Shown piece by piece: positions 46,866 to 57,576 of a stretch of 64,000 bases of DNA. Each line of letters begins with the position of its first letter. Position 1 is the stretch's first letter. Under the pieces are notes generated by a model. It was not told where the DNA came from and did not search any database. It was given only the letters and a program-made list of their open reading frames with translations. This stretch comes from Cotesia glomerata. Lineage: Eukaryota; Arthropoda; Insecta; Hymenoptera; Braconidae. The stretch spans positions 10,419,297-10,483,296 of the forward strand of contig NC_058161.1 of NCBI RefSeq assembly GCF_020080835.1. The letters run 5' to 3'. A program made the translations under genes and the position numbers.

Positions 46866-47770
46866 CGTCGTACGATTAGTTTTATCAGAAAAATTTTAAT
46901 TAATTAAATAATTTTTTATTTGTATAGTCGAAAATTATTATTTAAATTTAGTAAATGATATAAATAATATATTTTATGTTAAATTCAAACCCGTATTTTC
47001 AAGTATTTCATGTTATCTAGAAAAAGGTTCATTCATTTGTTTAATTTTATTTATGGCTGTAAATTTCCCAGCCTATGTATTGCAATACCAGCCTAGACAA
47101 TTTTTTGCTTTTTTAATATTTTAGTTACTTTCTAGCTTTAGAATAGAAAATGAGTTTTTAATGGTAATTTTTGGGATATTTTCTTAAATAGTTTTTAATC
47201 TCCTTATGGTCGTGAATTTGATACCTGGGTTATATTACTCTAGGTTTTTACTTTTAGTAAATTTTGTATTTTAATCTTTTAATTGCCAACTAAGTTTAGA
47301 AATATTTTGTAAATCTATCGCCCATCCAAGTAAAAACCTTAGCATCCGTATTTCCTTTCCTGCTTATTTTTCCAAACTGCATAGCTTGCAATTATCCCGC
47401 CTCCAAATTACTTCCTGGTCAACTATTCGTTGCCAAATATTCCTACTCCTAATTTTTCCTGCTTGTGATTGTAACGCCTAGTTTTTACTCTCCTTGTAAT
47501 AATTTTTGTATTTTCTCTAAGTTAGTTATTCTCACATACCTTGTAGCGTACAGTCGCATTTCTTTGCTTTAAAATAAATTAAAGTTTAATTGAACCTCAT
47601 TGGTTTTTACTTGGCGCAATCTAATAGTAAGATTGCCCACGTACCTTGTGAATTAAGTATTTAATTCACAAACAAACTGAATTAATTATTTGGTATAAAA
47701 TATGATTATTAATTTTATACGTAACCGCAAAAATACTCGCGATAAACTAATCGCGAGTCAAAACACTTTT
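46866..47770. mobile_element. ~0.9-kb insertion with imperfect inverted ends
   Basis: The left end TCCGTCGTACGATTAGTTTT and the complement of the right end TTGACTCGCGATTAGTTTAT are similar over ~24 bp. It separates KAPGPDEIQNILLKNLPKK from ALVQLTHIFNHC of the LINE protein, which locates the insertion. A short A-run may be the target duplication. The interior holds AATAAATTAAAG and TGGTTTTTACTTGGCGCAAT but no open frame. The superfamily is unknown. Confidence 0.55.
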
Positions 47771-48490
47771 TTGGTAAATTTTTTAGTAAAATATTTTGTA
47801 TTTCGTCTGGACCCGGTGCTTTTGTGATTTGGTTTTTTTGATTGCTTGTGAAATTTCTGATTGTGATGTAAGCTGAATTTAGTTTTCGTCAATTGGTTGA
47901 TTTTTGATCGTGTTGTAAGTGTCTTGAACTATCTTTTCAAAATCTTCGTCTCCGTCGAGTTCTGTCAAGTGATGGACTTTGTCAAAGGTTTGCGCTAATA
48001 CATTTGCTCCATCAGAATCGGAGAAAACGAGTCCGTTAGGTCCGTGCAGAGTTGGTATGTTTGAGTCGTTTCTTTTGGTAAAAGCTTTGGCGGTTTTCCA
48101 AATTGAATTGTCTTTGATTTTCAGGTTTTCTAGTTTTTTGTTCCAGGACTCATTGAGATGATGTTTGATTCCGCGGTTTACTAAGTTACTTAGTCTGTTC
48201 TTTTCAATTTTATAAATGGAAAGGCGTGTCCTTTGGTATTTGCGACGTGCCGTATTTCTGTCTCTAATTAACTGTTTAATTGTATCTGGTAGCTGGTTAA
48301 TTCTGGGTTTAATTTTGATTTTAGACACGGCTTCATCTTTTGCTTTATTTATTATTTTTGTTAAGTTATTAACTGATTCATCTATGTCGATTTTGGTATT
48401 TAGTTTATTGTTAATTATTAGGTCATTATTTATAATTAATCTGAACTGTTTCCAATTTGCCTTTTTATAATTTAATAGATAAAGATTGTT

Positions 48491-48979
48491 ATAAGGCTGG
48501 CAATAACCTAATCGGCCCGGTACCTGCATTTCGAAAGAGTGGGACCAGGGTTCGATTCCAGCACGCACCACTATTTTCAGTGATTATAAAATAAAGAGAA
48601 TATGTGCGTTACGTTGCCAGCCTCTGTACAGACCGGGTTTTCTGTGGTATCCCCGTGTAGTTATGGAAGTAAAAAATATTATAGAATCTCTCCATACTAC
48701 TTAAGGTCGTAATGCAAATGCAGGTACTGATTATAACGCGTAAGTCAGCCACAGTCGCAGGACAATGTGATTACAAGTGGAAAATAATATGTTGAACGCA
48801 AAGAAACCAAGTGTTAGTTGAAAGGGCGAAAGCCAAAAAAAAGTATAACATTAAGAGAGTTATATGATAACAATAGAGGCACTTGAGTGGAATTACTGTG
48901 GTAATAGCAAAAATGTCGAGAATACGGTTACAGTCTTGTAAAAACCAAAATAGGTATACAAGTAAAAACGATATAATAA
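48491..48979 (+). mobile_element. tRNA-derived SINE nested in the Jockey-type LINE
   Basis: TAATAGATAAAGATTGTT occurs at 48473-48490 and 48980-48997, a perfect 18-bp target duplication. The head has a tRNA-like part with B box AGGGTTCGATTCCAG (about 48547-48561). The body carries AAGTCAGCCACAGTCGCA, matching the SINE at 13386, and the 3' end is an ATAATAAT tail. Removing it with one duplicate restores the LINE reading frame across NNLYLL. Pol III transcription is likely; movement would need LINE proteins. Confidence 0.9.
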
Positions 48980-49952
48980 TAATAGATAAAGATTGTTGTG
49001 TTGGATACGGTCGTTAATCTCTAGGATAAAAGGGAGGTGATCCGAGTCCAGATCATTTATTTCTTCTAGGCTATATGGGGAGTTGATGTTATTTGCTAAC
49101 GCGAAATCTACTATGCTAGGAAGCCCATTATTCGTGGGATGTAAAGTGTAGGTGTCAGGGGCTAGTATAGTATACTGAGAGTTGTTTATTAGTTTGTGTA
49201 TGATTTGACCATTTTTATTACTTCTTTTGCAATTCCAAGTATTGTGTTTAGCATTGTAATCACCTATAGCGATTACTCTGCTTGAACTTTTTAAGACTTT
49301 ATCAAGTTCAGCTGGGTCAATAGTGTTTGTCTTGTTGTCTTTTGTAAGTCTGGCGTAAACTGAATATATTGCTAAATTATTCTCTAGTAAGATTCCTAGG
49401 GCCTCAATAGTATGAAAATCAAGATCAGTATTTATCTCCGAATGTTCAATATTATTTTTAATTAGAATTACAAGACCACCACCGGGATTAGTTCCTTGGC
49501 GGTCTTGTCTATATGATTTAAACCCATTTATGAAAATATTCTTATTTTTTGGCAATTTACTTTCATTAACTAACATAATGTCAATTTCGTTATCTATTAT
49601 AAAGTTTTGTAGTTCAGCCCATTTGTGCTGAAGTCTATTTACGTTCCAATGGGTTATTTTTATAGATTTATGGTCCATTAAATTCGGATAAGAAATCTAA
49701 TACTGCAAAGCATTGAGCTGTTTTGTCTTTGCATGTTTTTAATTTAGAATTAAGTTTTTTAATAATGTCTAGAATAAATTTTATATCACAGAGTTCATTG
49801 AGTGTCCGAAGTTCATAGATTAAATCTGATATATTGCTTAGATCTATGTTACTTGTATGTGGAACATCGTCTTGTTTAGAATTATTATTACTAATACCTG
49901 GTTTTTGGTTATTATCCTTTCCTTGATTAGATGTGTAGTTTAATGGTTGTTG

Positions 49953-50931
49953 TCAAGTAGCAGTTCGGGCCTTGAGCGGTGGGTAGTTTGCTTCTGTGAA
50001 GTCTGGAGGTGGTGGAGGTGGAGGCTTCTTCGTGGGTTGACGTCGACGTTCGATCTTCTGGAGATGCTTCTGATATATTTCACATTTGGAATAATTTGCC
50101 GGATGCTCTTCTCCGCAGTTGACGACATTCGTTGGTTTTGTGATTTCCTGAGCATTTAACACACCGAGGTGGATGATGGCAGTTTGAAGTACCATGGCCA
50201 TAGCCTTGGCAGTTATAGCACTGTGTGACTTTTCTGTGATTTTTATATTTCACAATTTTAATCTTTATTGAGAGTAGATGTTTGATGCTGTATATTGTTG
50301 TGACATCAGTTTCTGGTGTAGTGGCTAGGTAGTAAAGAAGAGTGTTTGATTTCTTTGGATCTTTTTGTTTCATGACCGATAGTTTTTTGGCTGCAACTCC
50401 TAATTCAATTAGTTCTTGAGCAATCGCATGGAGACTTACTGGAGGAAGGCCTCGTATGACGAATTTTTTGTCCTTTTGATGTTGTAAAGTATAAGTGTGG
50501 TAGTTAATAGATGAGGCATCAAGGTATTTGGTCATGGAGTCATGATCAGTCTGAACAGTAGGATAGAAAGTCACTGTTTCTTTTGAGTATCTCATTGTTA
50601 ATTTTGTAGAAATTGTTTTGATGTGATTAATGAAGGCTAATGCTTCCTGACTGTTGAAATGTTTGATGTCTGCGACTATTGGTGGTGTTTTTTCACTTTG
50701 ATTTGATGTTTACATTGTTTCTTCTTGGTCATCTTCTGAGCCGCAGTATTCATCAGACAGTGGTTCGAACCTGTTACTTAGCGGTACAGGATTTGGTTTG
50801 CTTAATTTTGTTGTTGGATTTGTGATATCCGGAGGTTTACGTTTCCGATTCTCCTTTGAATTAGTAGTATTGTCCATTTTGTTCGAATCAACACTCATCA
50901 CTCCAAATCTTTTATCTGTCTCATCTGTCAA
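49953..50931 (-). pseudogene. Jockey-type ORF1 (gag-like), broken
   Basis: It starts MTDETDKRFGVMSVDSNKMD at 50931, with a TAA at 50710-50712. The same frame continues TSNQSEKTPPIVADIKHF to KFVIRGLPPVSLHAIAQELI and the CCHC knuckle CYNCQGYGHGTSNC (about 50240-50200), then CVKCSGNHKTNEC. A frameshift near 50150 moves to VVNCGEEHPANYSKCEIYQK and a polyproline tail that ends at 49953. This layout (RRM-like region then three knuckles) is that of Jockey-clade nucleocapsid proteins, which bind the element RNA. Confidence 0.8.
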
Positions 50932-51681
50932 AAGCGAGTCGACTGTTCAATCTACTGTGTCACTGTCGAGTCAACAAAAATTATCACGACTCGGTTTCGG
51001 TTTTATTAGCTCGGCGATTTTTATCGCGAGCGAACAGTCGACGCCATCTATCGCACGATGGCGAACTAACAAATTCCTTTTTCTTTTAGCCGTCATTTAA
51101 AATAATTTTAACCAAAGAAATAATTATAAACAAAAATAATAGCAGATTATTATTTATAATAATCGTCGTAAACAAATAATAAAGTTGTAAACAAAACTCG
51201 TCGAAGTAATTATTTCAATTAATTATTCTAAACGGCGTTTTAACCGATAATAATTTTAAAAATCTTTCATTAATACTTTTATAGCACTGCGTGTCCTAAA
51301 TTCGTATTTAGGACTCGCTCAACTGTTGACTTAAATAAACAATTATGAAACGAGTAGAGAGGAATTTTTTAGGCTACGGGCTCATATTTACGATCAATTC
51401 TTACATTTCTGCTCTAAAAATTTGACTTTCACCGCAAAAAAAAACGAAAAAATATATTTAAAAACATTCAAAGCCCCGAAAAAATACAAAATAATAAATA
51501 ATTAATGATTAAAATTACATCTTTTTGTCGGTTATGATTCAGTCTGAAGTATGCTAAAACCTCTATTAATGATTCTCAAATGTTTTTTATTAACGATTTC
51601 GCTCAGTCGTAAACATTATTCTGGTGTGAAATATTTTCTGAACATTATTTAATTTAACAACAATCTTATTCCATAATAAAT

Positions 51682-53201
51682 ATGGACAGTGATTACAGTG
51701 ATTTAGACGATGATTATAATGATTTTTTTCCTGACTAGATAAAAGAAAAGGCGAAGAATATAGCTTTACAATCAATGCCAACAAAATCTAGACGAATGTA
51801 TTTGGCAACTTATAATGCTTTTAAAGCATGGCGTAAAGAAAATCTTAAATCAAATTCTTTTGCTGAAGATGTAATTGTAGTCTACTTTGATAATCTTTCT
51901 CAAAAATATACCCCTCCCAGTTTATGGGCTTTTCATTCGATGTTGAAAACTACTATCAAAGCATTTGATGATGTTGATATTGGTAATTACAAAAAAGTAA
52001 CGTTTTTTTTGAAGAAACAAATGTGTAAATACGTTGCTAAAAAATCTGAAGTTTTTACAAAAGAAAATATCGAAAAATTTCTAAATGAAGCCCCTGATAA
52101 TAAATATCTTGCTACAAAGGTAATTAAATATTTATTGATATGTTTAGTATGAAAATGTCTGAATAGTCTAAAAATTTGTTTATTTTATTCTTACTGTTGC
52201 AGGTTTGTTTAATATTTGGAATTTCTGGTGCTTTAAGAAGAAGTGAATTCATGAACATGAGACTGGAAGATGTCAAAAAAATTGATGAGAACACTTTATT
52301 TATTAAAGTTCCGATAGCAAAAAATAATCAGCCAAGATCATTTACCATTAATGGTATATATTACGACTACGCAAAAGAATATATGGATGCTAGGCCCCAA
52401 ACCTGTAAAACAGATAGATTTTTTTTGAATTATCAAAATGGTCGCTGTACTTGTCAGCCCATAGGAATTAACAAGTTTGGTTCAATTCCTAGAACCATTG
52501 CTGAATTTTTAAAATTAGAAAATGCAAAGAAATACACAGGACATAGTTTCCGTCGAACATCTGCCACATTGTTAGCTGATGCTGGAGGTGATATGACAGT
52601 GATGAAGAGTCATGGTGGTTGGAAGTCATCAACAGTAGTTGAAGGTTATATTGCCGATTCCGTTAACAACAAAAAACGTACTCATTCTATGATCACCGAT
52701 GGAATTGTTTTGAATAAAAAAACAAATACTGTTGGATCCACTCCTCCATCTACTAAACCATCTCCTGTAATTACAAACATTACCGTTTTGAATAAATCAA
52801 CCGATTAAGATGTTTCGACGAAAAACAATTTTACAAAAATTTCAAATATTTTACCAGTATTAAATGAAAAATTAATTAAAACAGCAGTCTCAATGTCCAA
52901 ACCCAAAGATAATGTTTCATCAAACTTTGACCAACCTTGTTCATCAGCATCAAATGAAGTTAAAGTTGATACATTACGCCATCAAAAAAAATTTAAGTCT
53001 ACTTTGCAAGAAAATACTGTTGCATGAAAGAAAAATTCAACTTCTCAATTCGACGATTGTGAAACTCCTCATTCATTTATCTGTTCTACAGTATTTTATG
53101 ATCAAGACTTAGGTTTGTGCGTGAGAAAATTTGAAGAGTCTCAATGTATGGTATTCCAAAACTGCCATTTCACCATTGAAGTTCAATCAGAAGAAAGATA
53201 A
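51682..53201 (+). pseudogene. Tyrosine recombinase gene (Crypton-like), one intron
   Basis: From the ATG at 51682 (MDSDYSDLDDDYNDFFPD) a TAG at 51736-51738 interrupts the frame; the next in-frame ATG is 51775. Exon 1 ends at 52119 (ATKVCL across the junction). An 83-bp GT..AG intron (52120-52202) is in phase 0, and exon 2 goes on to a TAA at 52806. Counting from 51775 (316 residues spliced), the catalytic set is present: Arg127 in GALRRSEF, Lys150 or Lys155, His229 and Arg232 in HSFRR, His252/Trp255 in SHGGWKS, Tyr264 in GYI. The same frame stays readable past 52806 with a TGA at 53025 and an end at 53201, giving a ~130-residue tail. Crypton elements encode such enzymes, which cut and rejoin DNA through a tyrosine link. 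Confidence 0.8.
52120..52202 (+). other. Intron of the tyrosine recombinase gene
   Basis: The donor is AAG/GTAATT and the acceptor TTACTGTTGCAG/G, 83 bp, with a pyrimidine tract before the acceptor. The joined frame restores a continuous recombinase fold (helix into the GISGALRRSE motif), whereas reading through meets a stop at 52150. Confidence 0.8.
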
Positions 53202-53667
53202 ATATTCGTTAAAATTTTAATAATAAATAGAAAGTGGAAATTAACATTTTTAAGAAAATTAAAAAATTATAAAGTGACAGCTAAATTTAATGTTATTTAA
53301 TTTTATGTATTGATTGTTTCAATGTGTGAATTTATTTTTTGTTAATTAATATTAATCACTTTGGATTTATTATTTGATATTTGTACCCACATTTTGGACC
53401 CGATTTTGGGCCCACATATATCACCGCATTTGTAATAAAAAATAGTATGTGCAACTCGTGCGACGTTGTCGATTACTACAATTAGATTATACTATTAGAC
53501 TATTTTTAAGCAATTATTTATTTTAGCATTCTAAATTTTATTTATTTGGAATGCTTGCGGTCCTGCTATGCATGACATACTATTTTTGCTTTTCCTTAAT
53601 TAATTTTTATATTTAAATTTGAATAAAACTGAAGACGAATTTAGGACACTGCTGCTACAAAATAGTG

Positions 53668-53782
53668 TAAGATACTCGTGGCTTAAATGAGCGATCATTC
53701 ACGGTGTGTTAGCGCACTCGCTTCGCTCGTGCGCTAACTTCACGCCGTGTCATAATCGCTCATTTAAGCCACTCGTATCTTA
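53668..53782. repeat. 115-bp near-perfect palindrome
   Basis: TAAGATACTCGTGGCTTAAA on the left pairs with TTTAAGCCACTCGTATCTTA on the right. The arms meet at GCGCACTCGCTTCGCTCG, centred near 53725. Small bulges lie around 53697 and 53750. It is 470 bp downstream of the recombinase pseudogene and could be part of that element or an independent small foldback. Confidence 0.85.
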
Positions 53783-53875
53783 ATGTACTATTAAATAAAC
53801 AATTAAACATAATAATAATTAACTATAAATAAAATAATTACTCATGAACAAAAACTAAACCTAAATACATAAATG

Positions 53876-54000
53876 CCGTAGCACGGGCAGTCGACGCGGT
53901 CGCGATAGCGATGGCTAGCGTGTATCACTGGCTCGGTCCGTCGATAAGTCCCGCGGTGTCGACTCTCGTCGATAGCGACACCCCTCCGCCTCCCCGCTTA
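53876..54000. other. GC-rich patch of unknown nature
   Basis: GTAGCACGGGCAGTCGACGC to CCCCTCCGCCTCCCCGC is ~60% GC in a region of ~30%. It repeats GTCGA and GCGATAGCGA words. No frame is open across it on either strand beyond ~25 codons. 53202-53667 shows no gene. Confidence 0.4.
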
Positions 54001-54146
54001 TAATACTTTCTTCACAGAATAGAAATTCGCATCGTTGAAAGCAAGTCATTTCTTAATCCAGGCTAATACAAATTTTCGTTTCTTATAAGGTAGTACCATC
54101 GCCAAGTAGGTTTTCTAAGGATTGTTTTTAAATGTGGACAGATTTA

Positions 54147-54402
54147 TCTTTAACAGGCGAGACCATCTTTTTCTCGCTTTGCTCTCACGGAGTTCAACGG
54201 AACTATCTCTGTCGCACTCCCAACAGCAGAACAATTGCAGTTTCGATTGGTTTTACGAAACGAATGAAATTTTTGAAAAAAACGCTTTGTGGTGAAATAG
54301 TTTATTAAATTATCTATTATCTCTAAAAACGTTTTTCCAAAATTTCCATTCGTTTCGCTAAGCCGATTGAAACTGCAATCACTGGTCTCGGCTGTTAAAT
54401 AC
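54147..54402. mobile_element. Foldback element, CAGCCGAGACCAGTG family
   Basis: The arm ATTGCAGTTTCGATTGG..TTTTACGAAACGAATG (54233-54270) pairs with CATTCGTTTCGCTAAGCCGA and TTGAAACTGCAAT (54345-54380). Outer AACAGGCGAGACCA pairs with TGGTCTCGGCTGTT. The left arm has an extra ~65 bp (TCTCGCTTTGCTCTC to CAACAGCAGAAC). A half copy lies at 63109-63205. Confidence 0.7.
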
Positions 54403-54889
54403 ACTTCTCACAAAAATTAAGGGAGCAAGAAAAAAATCAAAATTTTTGAGGGTTTTTCAACAGGCTGTAACTTGAAGAAAAATGATCGTACAGCAAATAA
54501 AAGAATAGCAAATTGTAGCTCCAAGTGCCTAGTTTTTGGATCTGAGTTCCAAAATTTTTTTTCGAGTGATCTCAAAAAAACCACTGAGAAAAAAATTTGC
54601 ATATTGCACTATACGGAAAATCGCCAAGTTTAATTATATGTGTGATTAATAGCACCAGGACTTTCGCAAATATTCAAATGACTGTTCATATGTTCAACCC
54701 CAAATTGGAACGGATCAAAAAACGCTTACTTTCTGGCCCTAGTGATTATAACGAAGAAGCCCTTCTTAAGATTGTTTTAAAAAACTAAACTAATCCTAAA
54801 AAGCTAGATAGAAACTGAACAATTTAAAAGAAAAATTTTTAAACCAAGAAAATCATTCTGAAGAGCTTCATTGTTTTGATTTAAGTAGA

Positions 54890-54950
54890 AAAATGCGAAA
54901 ATAATCTTTTCACTCCGATTTTCAAAAATTAAGTTCTCATCAGATCTCCA

Positions 54951-55010
<60 letters not shown>

Positions 55011-55460
55011 TTCTTCTTACTATTGAACGACTTCACCGATCGAAACGTGATTTGCGTTTTTAAAAAAAAATCTGGAAATCGGTTGACCACGCAGGCCAAC
55101 CCTAGCACTTCTCGCTAAGTTTGAATTTGAGGCGCCTTAAAATGTGTTTTTTGATTAATATTTGAGCATTTTAAGCTGAAAGCACCGATTTTCAAATTTG
55201 AGCTCTTCGAGTTTATTAAACAACTATAACTTTTGAATGCGTCGTTCGATTTTCATTTTTAAAAAAGTATTCGACGCAGTTTTTAAAGCATACTAAGAAA
55301 ATGTATTGGTTCATATTGATTAGTTGAGAGATCTCGAAGATATTTTTAAAAAATACCGAAAAACAAAATTTTGTGAATTTTTAAAAAATTATAACTTTCG
55401 AATGCGTCGTTCGATTTCCATTTTGCACTCGACATTTCAAAAAAAGCAGTTTTCTCGAAA
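54890..55460. repeat. Degenerate CTTCCCGC-family pieces with (TG)n
   Basis: ATTAAGTTCTCATCAGATCT before a TG tract (54953-55007) is a reverse end piece. 55075-55120 (GAAATCGGTTGACCACGCAG, CACTTCTCGCTAAG) is a forward head. 55200-55460 holds two TATAACTTT(T/C)GAATGCGTCG units. Confidence 0.55.
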
Positions 55461-56023
55461 CTGAAATTGATTTTTTGTTATTTATATCGCACTTACAGAT
55501 TAATATGAGTACACTTATATCAAGTCGAATAATTTGTCAGGCACATAAAATTTATTTCAATAACAATTTTTTTGTTTAACATAGTCAATAATAACATTAA
55601 ACATAATCTTTTCTGGACGTCCGTGTATGGATGGGTATATGTGGCAGGGAAATTGGTCGAAAAAATGATCGTACCGGAATAATTTTTTTTTTATTATCTA
55701 AAATAACACACGACAGATTTTCTTAATTAATATGAGCGTTCAATCCACTGTCGTTAAATTATTATTTTAAAAAAACTAATTTATGACTGTGGATTTTATT
55801 GTATATCTATCTATACATTTTATTATACTATTTTTTTTCCTCACCTCAGAGTTATGGCGCCACTAACCATAGCAGAGTTATCTGTTTTTTATTATTTTGC
55901 TTTTTATCATTTATTTTAATCAATTTTATTGTAAAAAATGAGATTATAAGGCGTGCACTTTTGGATTTTCCAAACTTTTCTAAAATGCATTTGACGCGGT
56001 TTTTTAAGCACAAAAAATGTATA

Positions 56024-56153
56024 AGGTAAAAGCCCCAATGTACCAGTACATGATCACTCCATGTATTTATGTATCTATATTCACAAATATAAATATACAA
56101 ATACATGGAGTGATCATATACTGGTACATGAGCATCTATTGGGACTTTTACCT
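56024..56153. mobile_element. Palindromic MITE, AAGGTAAAAGCCCCAAT ends
   Basis: AAGGTAAAAGCCCCAAT pairs with ATTGGGACTTTTACCTT, and ATGATCACTCCATGTATTT pairs with AAATACATGGAGTGATCAT. The 130-bp unit sits between GCACAAAAAATGTAT and TCATGGTTTTATTATG. It interrupts a diverged CTTCCCGC-family copy that continues to 56620. Confidence 0.75.
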
Positions 56154-56219
56154 TTCATGGTTTTATTATGATTTTTCAGCACGCTCTAAAGTTATTTTAA
56201 GAAAACATAAAAATTCAAA

Positions 56220-56377
56220 CTTTTTTTTGGTTTTTTTTTTTTTTAATTTCTTTGGAATGGCTCGGTGGATTAACTCTCAAATCTAATCAGATCTAAGTTT
56301 TGATGAACCCTTTCGAATGACGTGTCGTAGAATTCAATCGGTTGATTCGTTTTTGAGAAACCGTTCGACAAAAAATT

Positions 56378-56457
<80 letters not shown>

Positions 56458-56620
56458 CTGGGCACTTCGGCGGGAATAGTCAGAATGGCTTCCTGAGACC
56501 TCAAAATGTGGAAATCCCATGAAAACTCGACTTTCGAAAATCGAATCGAAATCAATAACTTCCCTTTATATTTGTCGAGCATTTCGAGCTTAAATATAGC
56601 GAGAAGTTCAGGGAATAGCC
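56220..56620 (+). repeat. CTTCCCGC-family copy end with AC tract
   Basis: GGCTCGGTGGATTAACTCTC leads to an AC tract (56382-56455), GGGAATAGTCAGAATGGCTT and ATAACTTCCCTTTATATTTG, then TAGCGAGAAGTTCAGG. The order is that of the 30060 and 33335 copies, with more divergence. 56621-57430 shows no gene. Confidence 0.6.
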
Positions 56621-57450
56621 TGTATTGGAGTCAATCACTTTTTAGGTTTTTAAAAAAATTTTTCTATTTTTTGACGGATTAAAGATATTGACTCTTTTTT
56701 CAGAAATTTGAACTCGATAAAGATTTTTGAAATTGAAAAGCCGTAAAGTCAAAATGTGAGCTTCAGATCAACAATTTAAAGATGATGCAAAATTTCGAAA
56801 AATTGTAATTTGTTTTGAGTATCCTCAAGTTTTGGAACTAGTAACCAACATCTAAAACTTTTTTCATTTCTTTATGATTCCTCATAATTTGCAATCGAAT
56901 TCAAAAATTAATATAAAAAAAAAAAAATAACTGCCTTTAGTAAATCGATAACCATGAATCTTGACAAAATGTTCAAATTATTAATAAAATACTTAAAAAA
57001 ATTGTTTTTAATTTAAATGACAGTTTGATAAATATAATACATTTATTTCTGGTTTAATGACGCAAATGGATCTATTCTTCTGAGTGATTGCGATTAAACA
57101 AAGATCCCTAAGATGCATTTTAAGAAAAGGAGACAAAGAAGGGAAAGACAACCCGAGAAAATGATGTTTATGTGAAAAACAATTGTCACAAAACACACTA
57201 AGAACCAACTGATTTGTTCCAATTCAATCGTATCTATATTATCTATTCTCGTCAACTTATATAAAGCAATCTGTACTAACTTTGTCTGGGGAAAAAATTT
57301 AGAACTAAAGAATGAGCGAGAAACAATGATAAGAAAAAAAAAAAAAACAAAGAACTGTGATCCCCAAAGGATCGTAAAATGTTCCTGGGATACATTTCTT
57401 CGGAGTGGCGCTTGCGCGATGTACTGTACTTATATCCTCTGGGATCCTTA

Positions 57451-57486
57451 TATAAATACCGCCACTTGTTGAGCAATGCTCATACC
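57451..57486 (+). promoter_or_regulatory. TATA box and initiator of a plus-strand gene
   Basis: TATAAATA at 57451-57458 stands 31 bp before the A at 57482 in TCATAC, an initiator-like site. This spacing is that of a focused RNA polymerase II promoter. The local sequence is less AT-rich than its surroundings (CTTGCGCGATGTACTG at 57410). Confidence 0.55.
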
Positions 57487-57576
57487 TTCACAACACCGTA
57501 GGTATCATTTATAATCACCGTCCAACATTCGAACGTCCATTTTTCGAAAAACTCGAAATTTATTCTTCTGACTAAG
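57482..57576 (+). other. Probable non-coding first exon (5' UTR)
   Basis: The ~95 bp from the initiator to CTGACTAAG/GTTAGT contain no ATG and end in a good splice donor (GT at 57577-57578). A 1.6-kb intron would follow to the acceptor at 59198-59199. Coordinates are inferred from motifs only. Confidence 0.5.

Larger units (their letters stand above)
46254..49678 (-). pseudogene. Jockey-type ORF2: endonuclease and partial RT
   Basis: From the ATG at 49678 it reads MDHKSIKITHWNVNRL. Endonuclease motifs are VNESKL, AIGDYNAKHNTWNC and DSDHLPF. The frame enters the SINE near 48980 and resumes after it with NNLYLLNYKKANWKQF (48475 down to 47879, TAG there). The RT start KAPGPDEIQN is shifted in frame near 47840. 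After the TIR insertion it continues NYRPIILLPTLSKIFE, EEQFGFQERKCTVQQ, a stop near 46575, MVLLDIEKALDTVWH and AGVPQGFIFGPKLF. The YADD box and the rest are lost. It is clearly dead. Confidence 0.85.
46254..51100 (-). mobile_element. Jockey-type non-LTR retrotransposon, broken by insertions
   Basis: On the minus strand: a ~170-bp 5' region, ORF1 with CCHC knuckles, then ORF2 with APE endonuclease and RT. It is interrupted by a SINE (48491-48979) and by a ~0.9-kb TIR insertion (46866-47770), and is cut off at 46254 by a satellite before the YADD catalytic box. The order of loss cannot be set except that SINE and TIR element came after the LINE. Confidence 0.8.
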
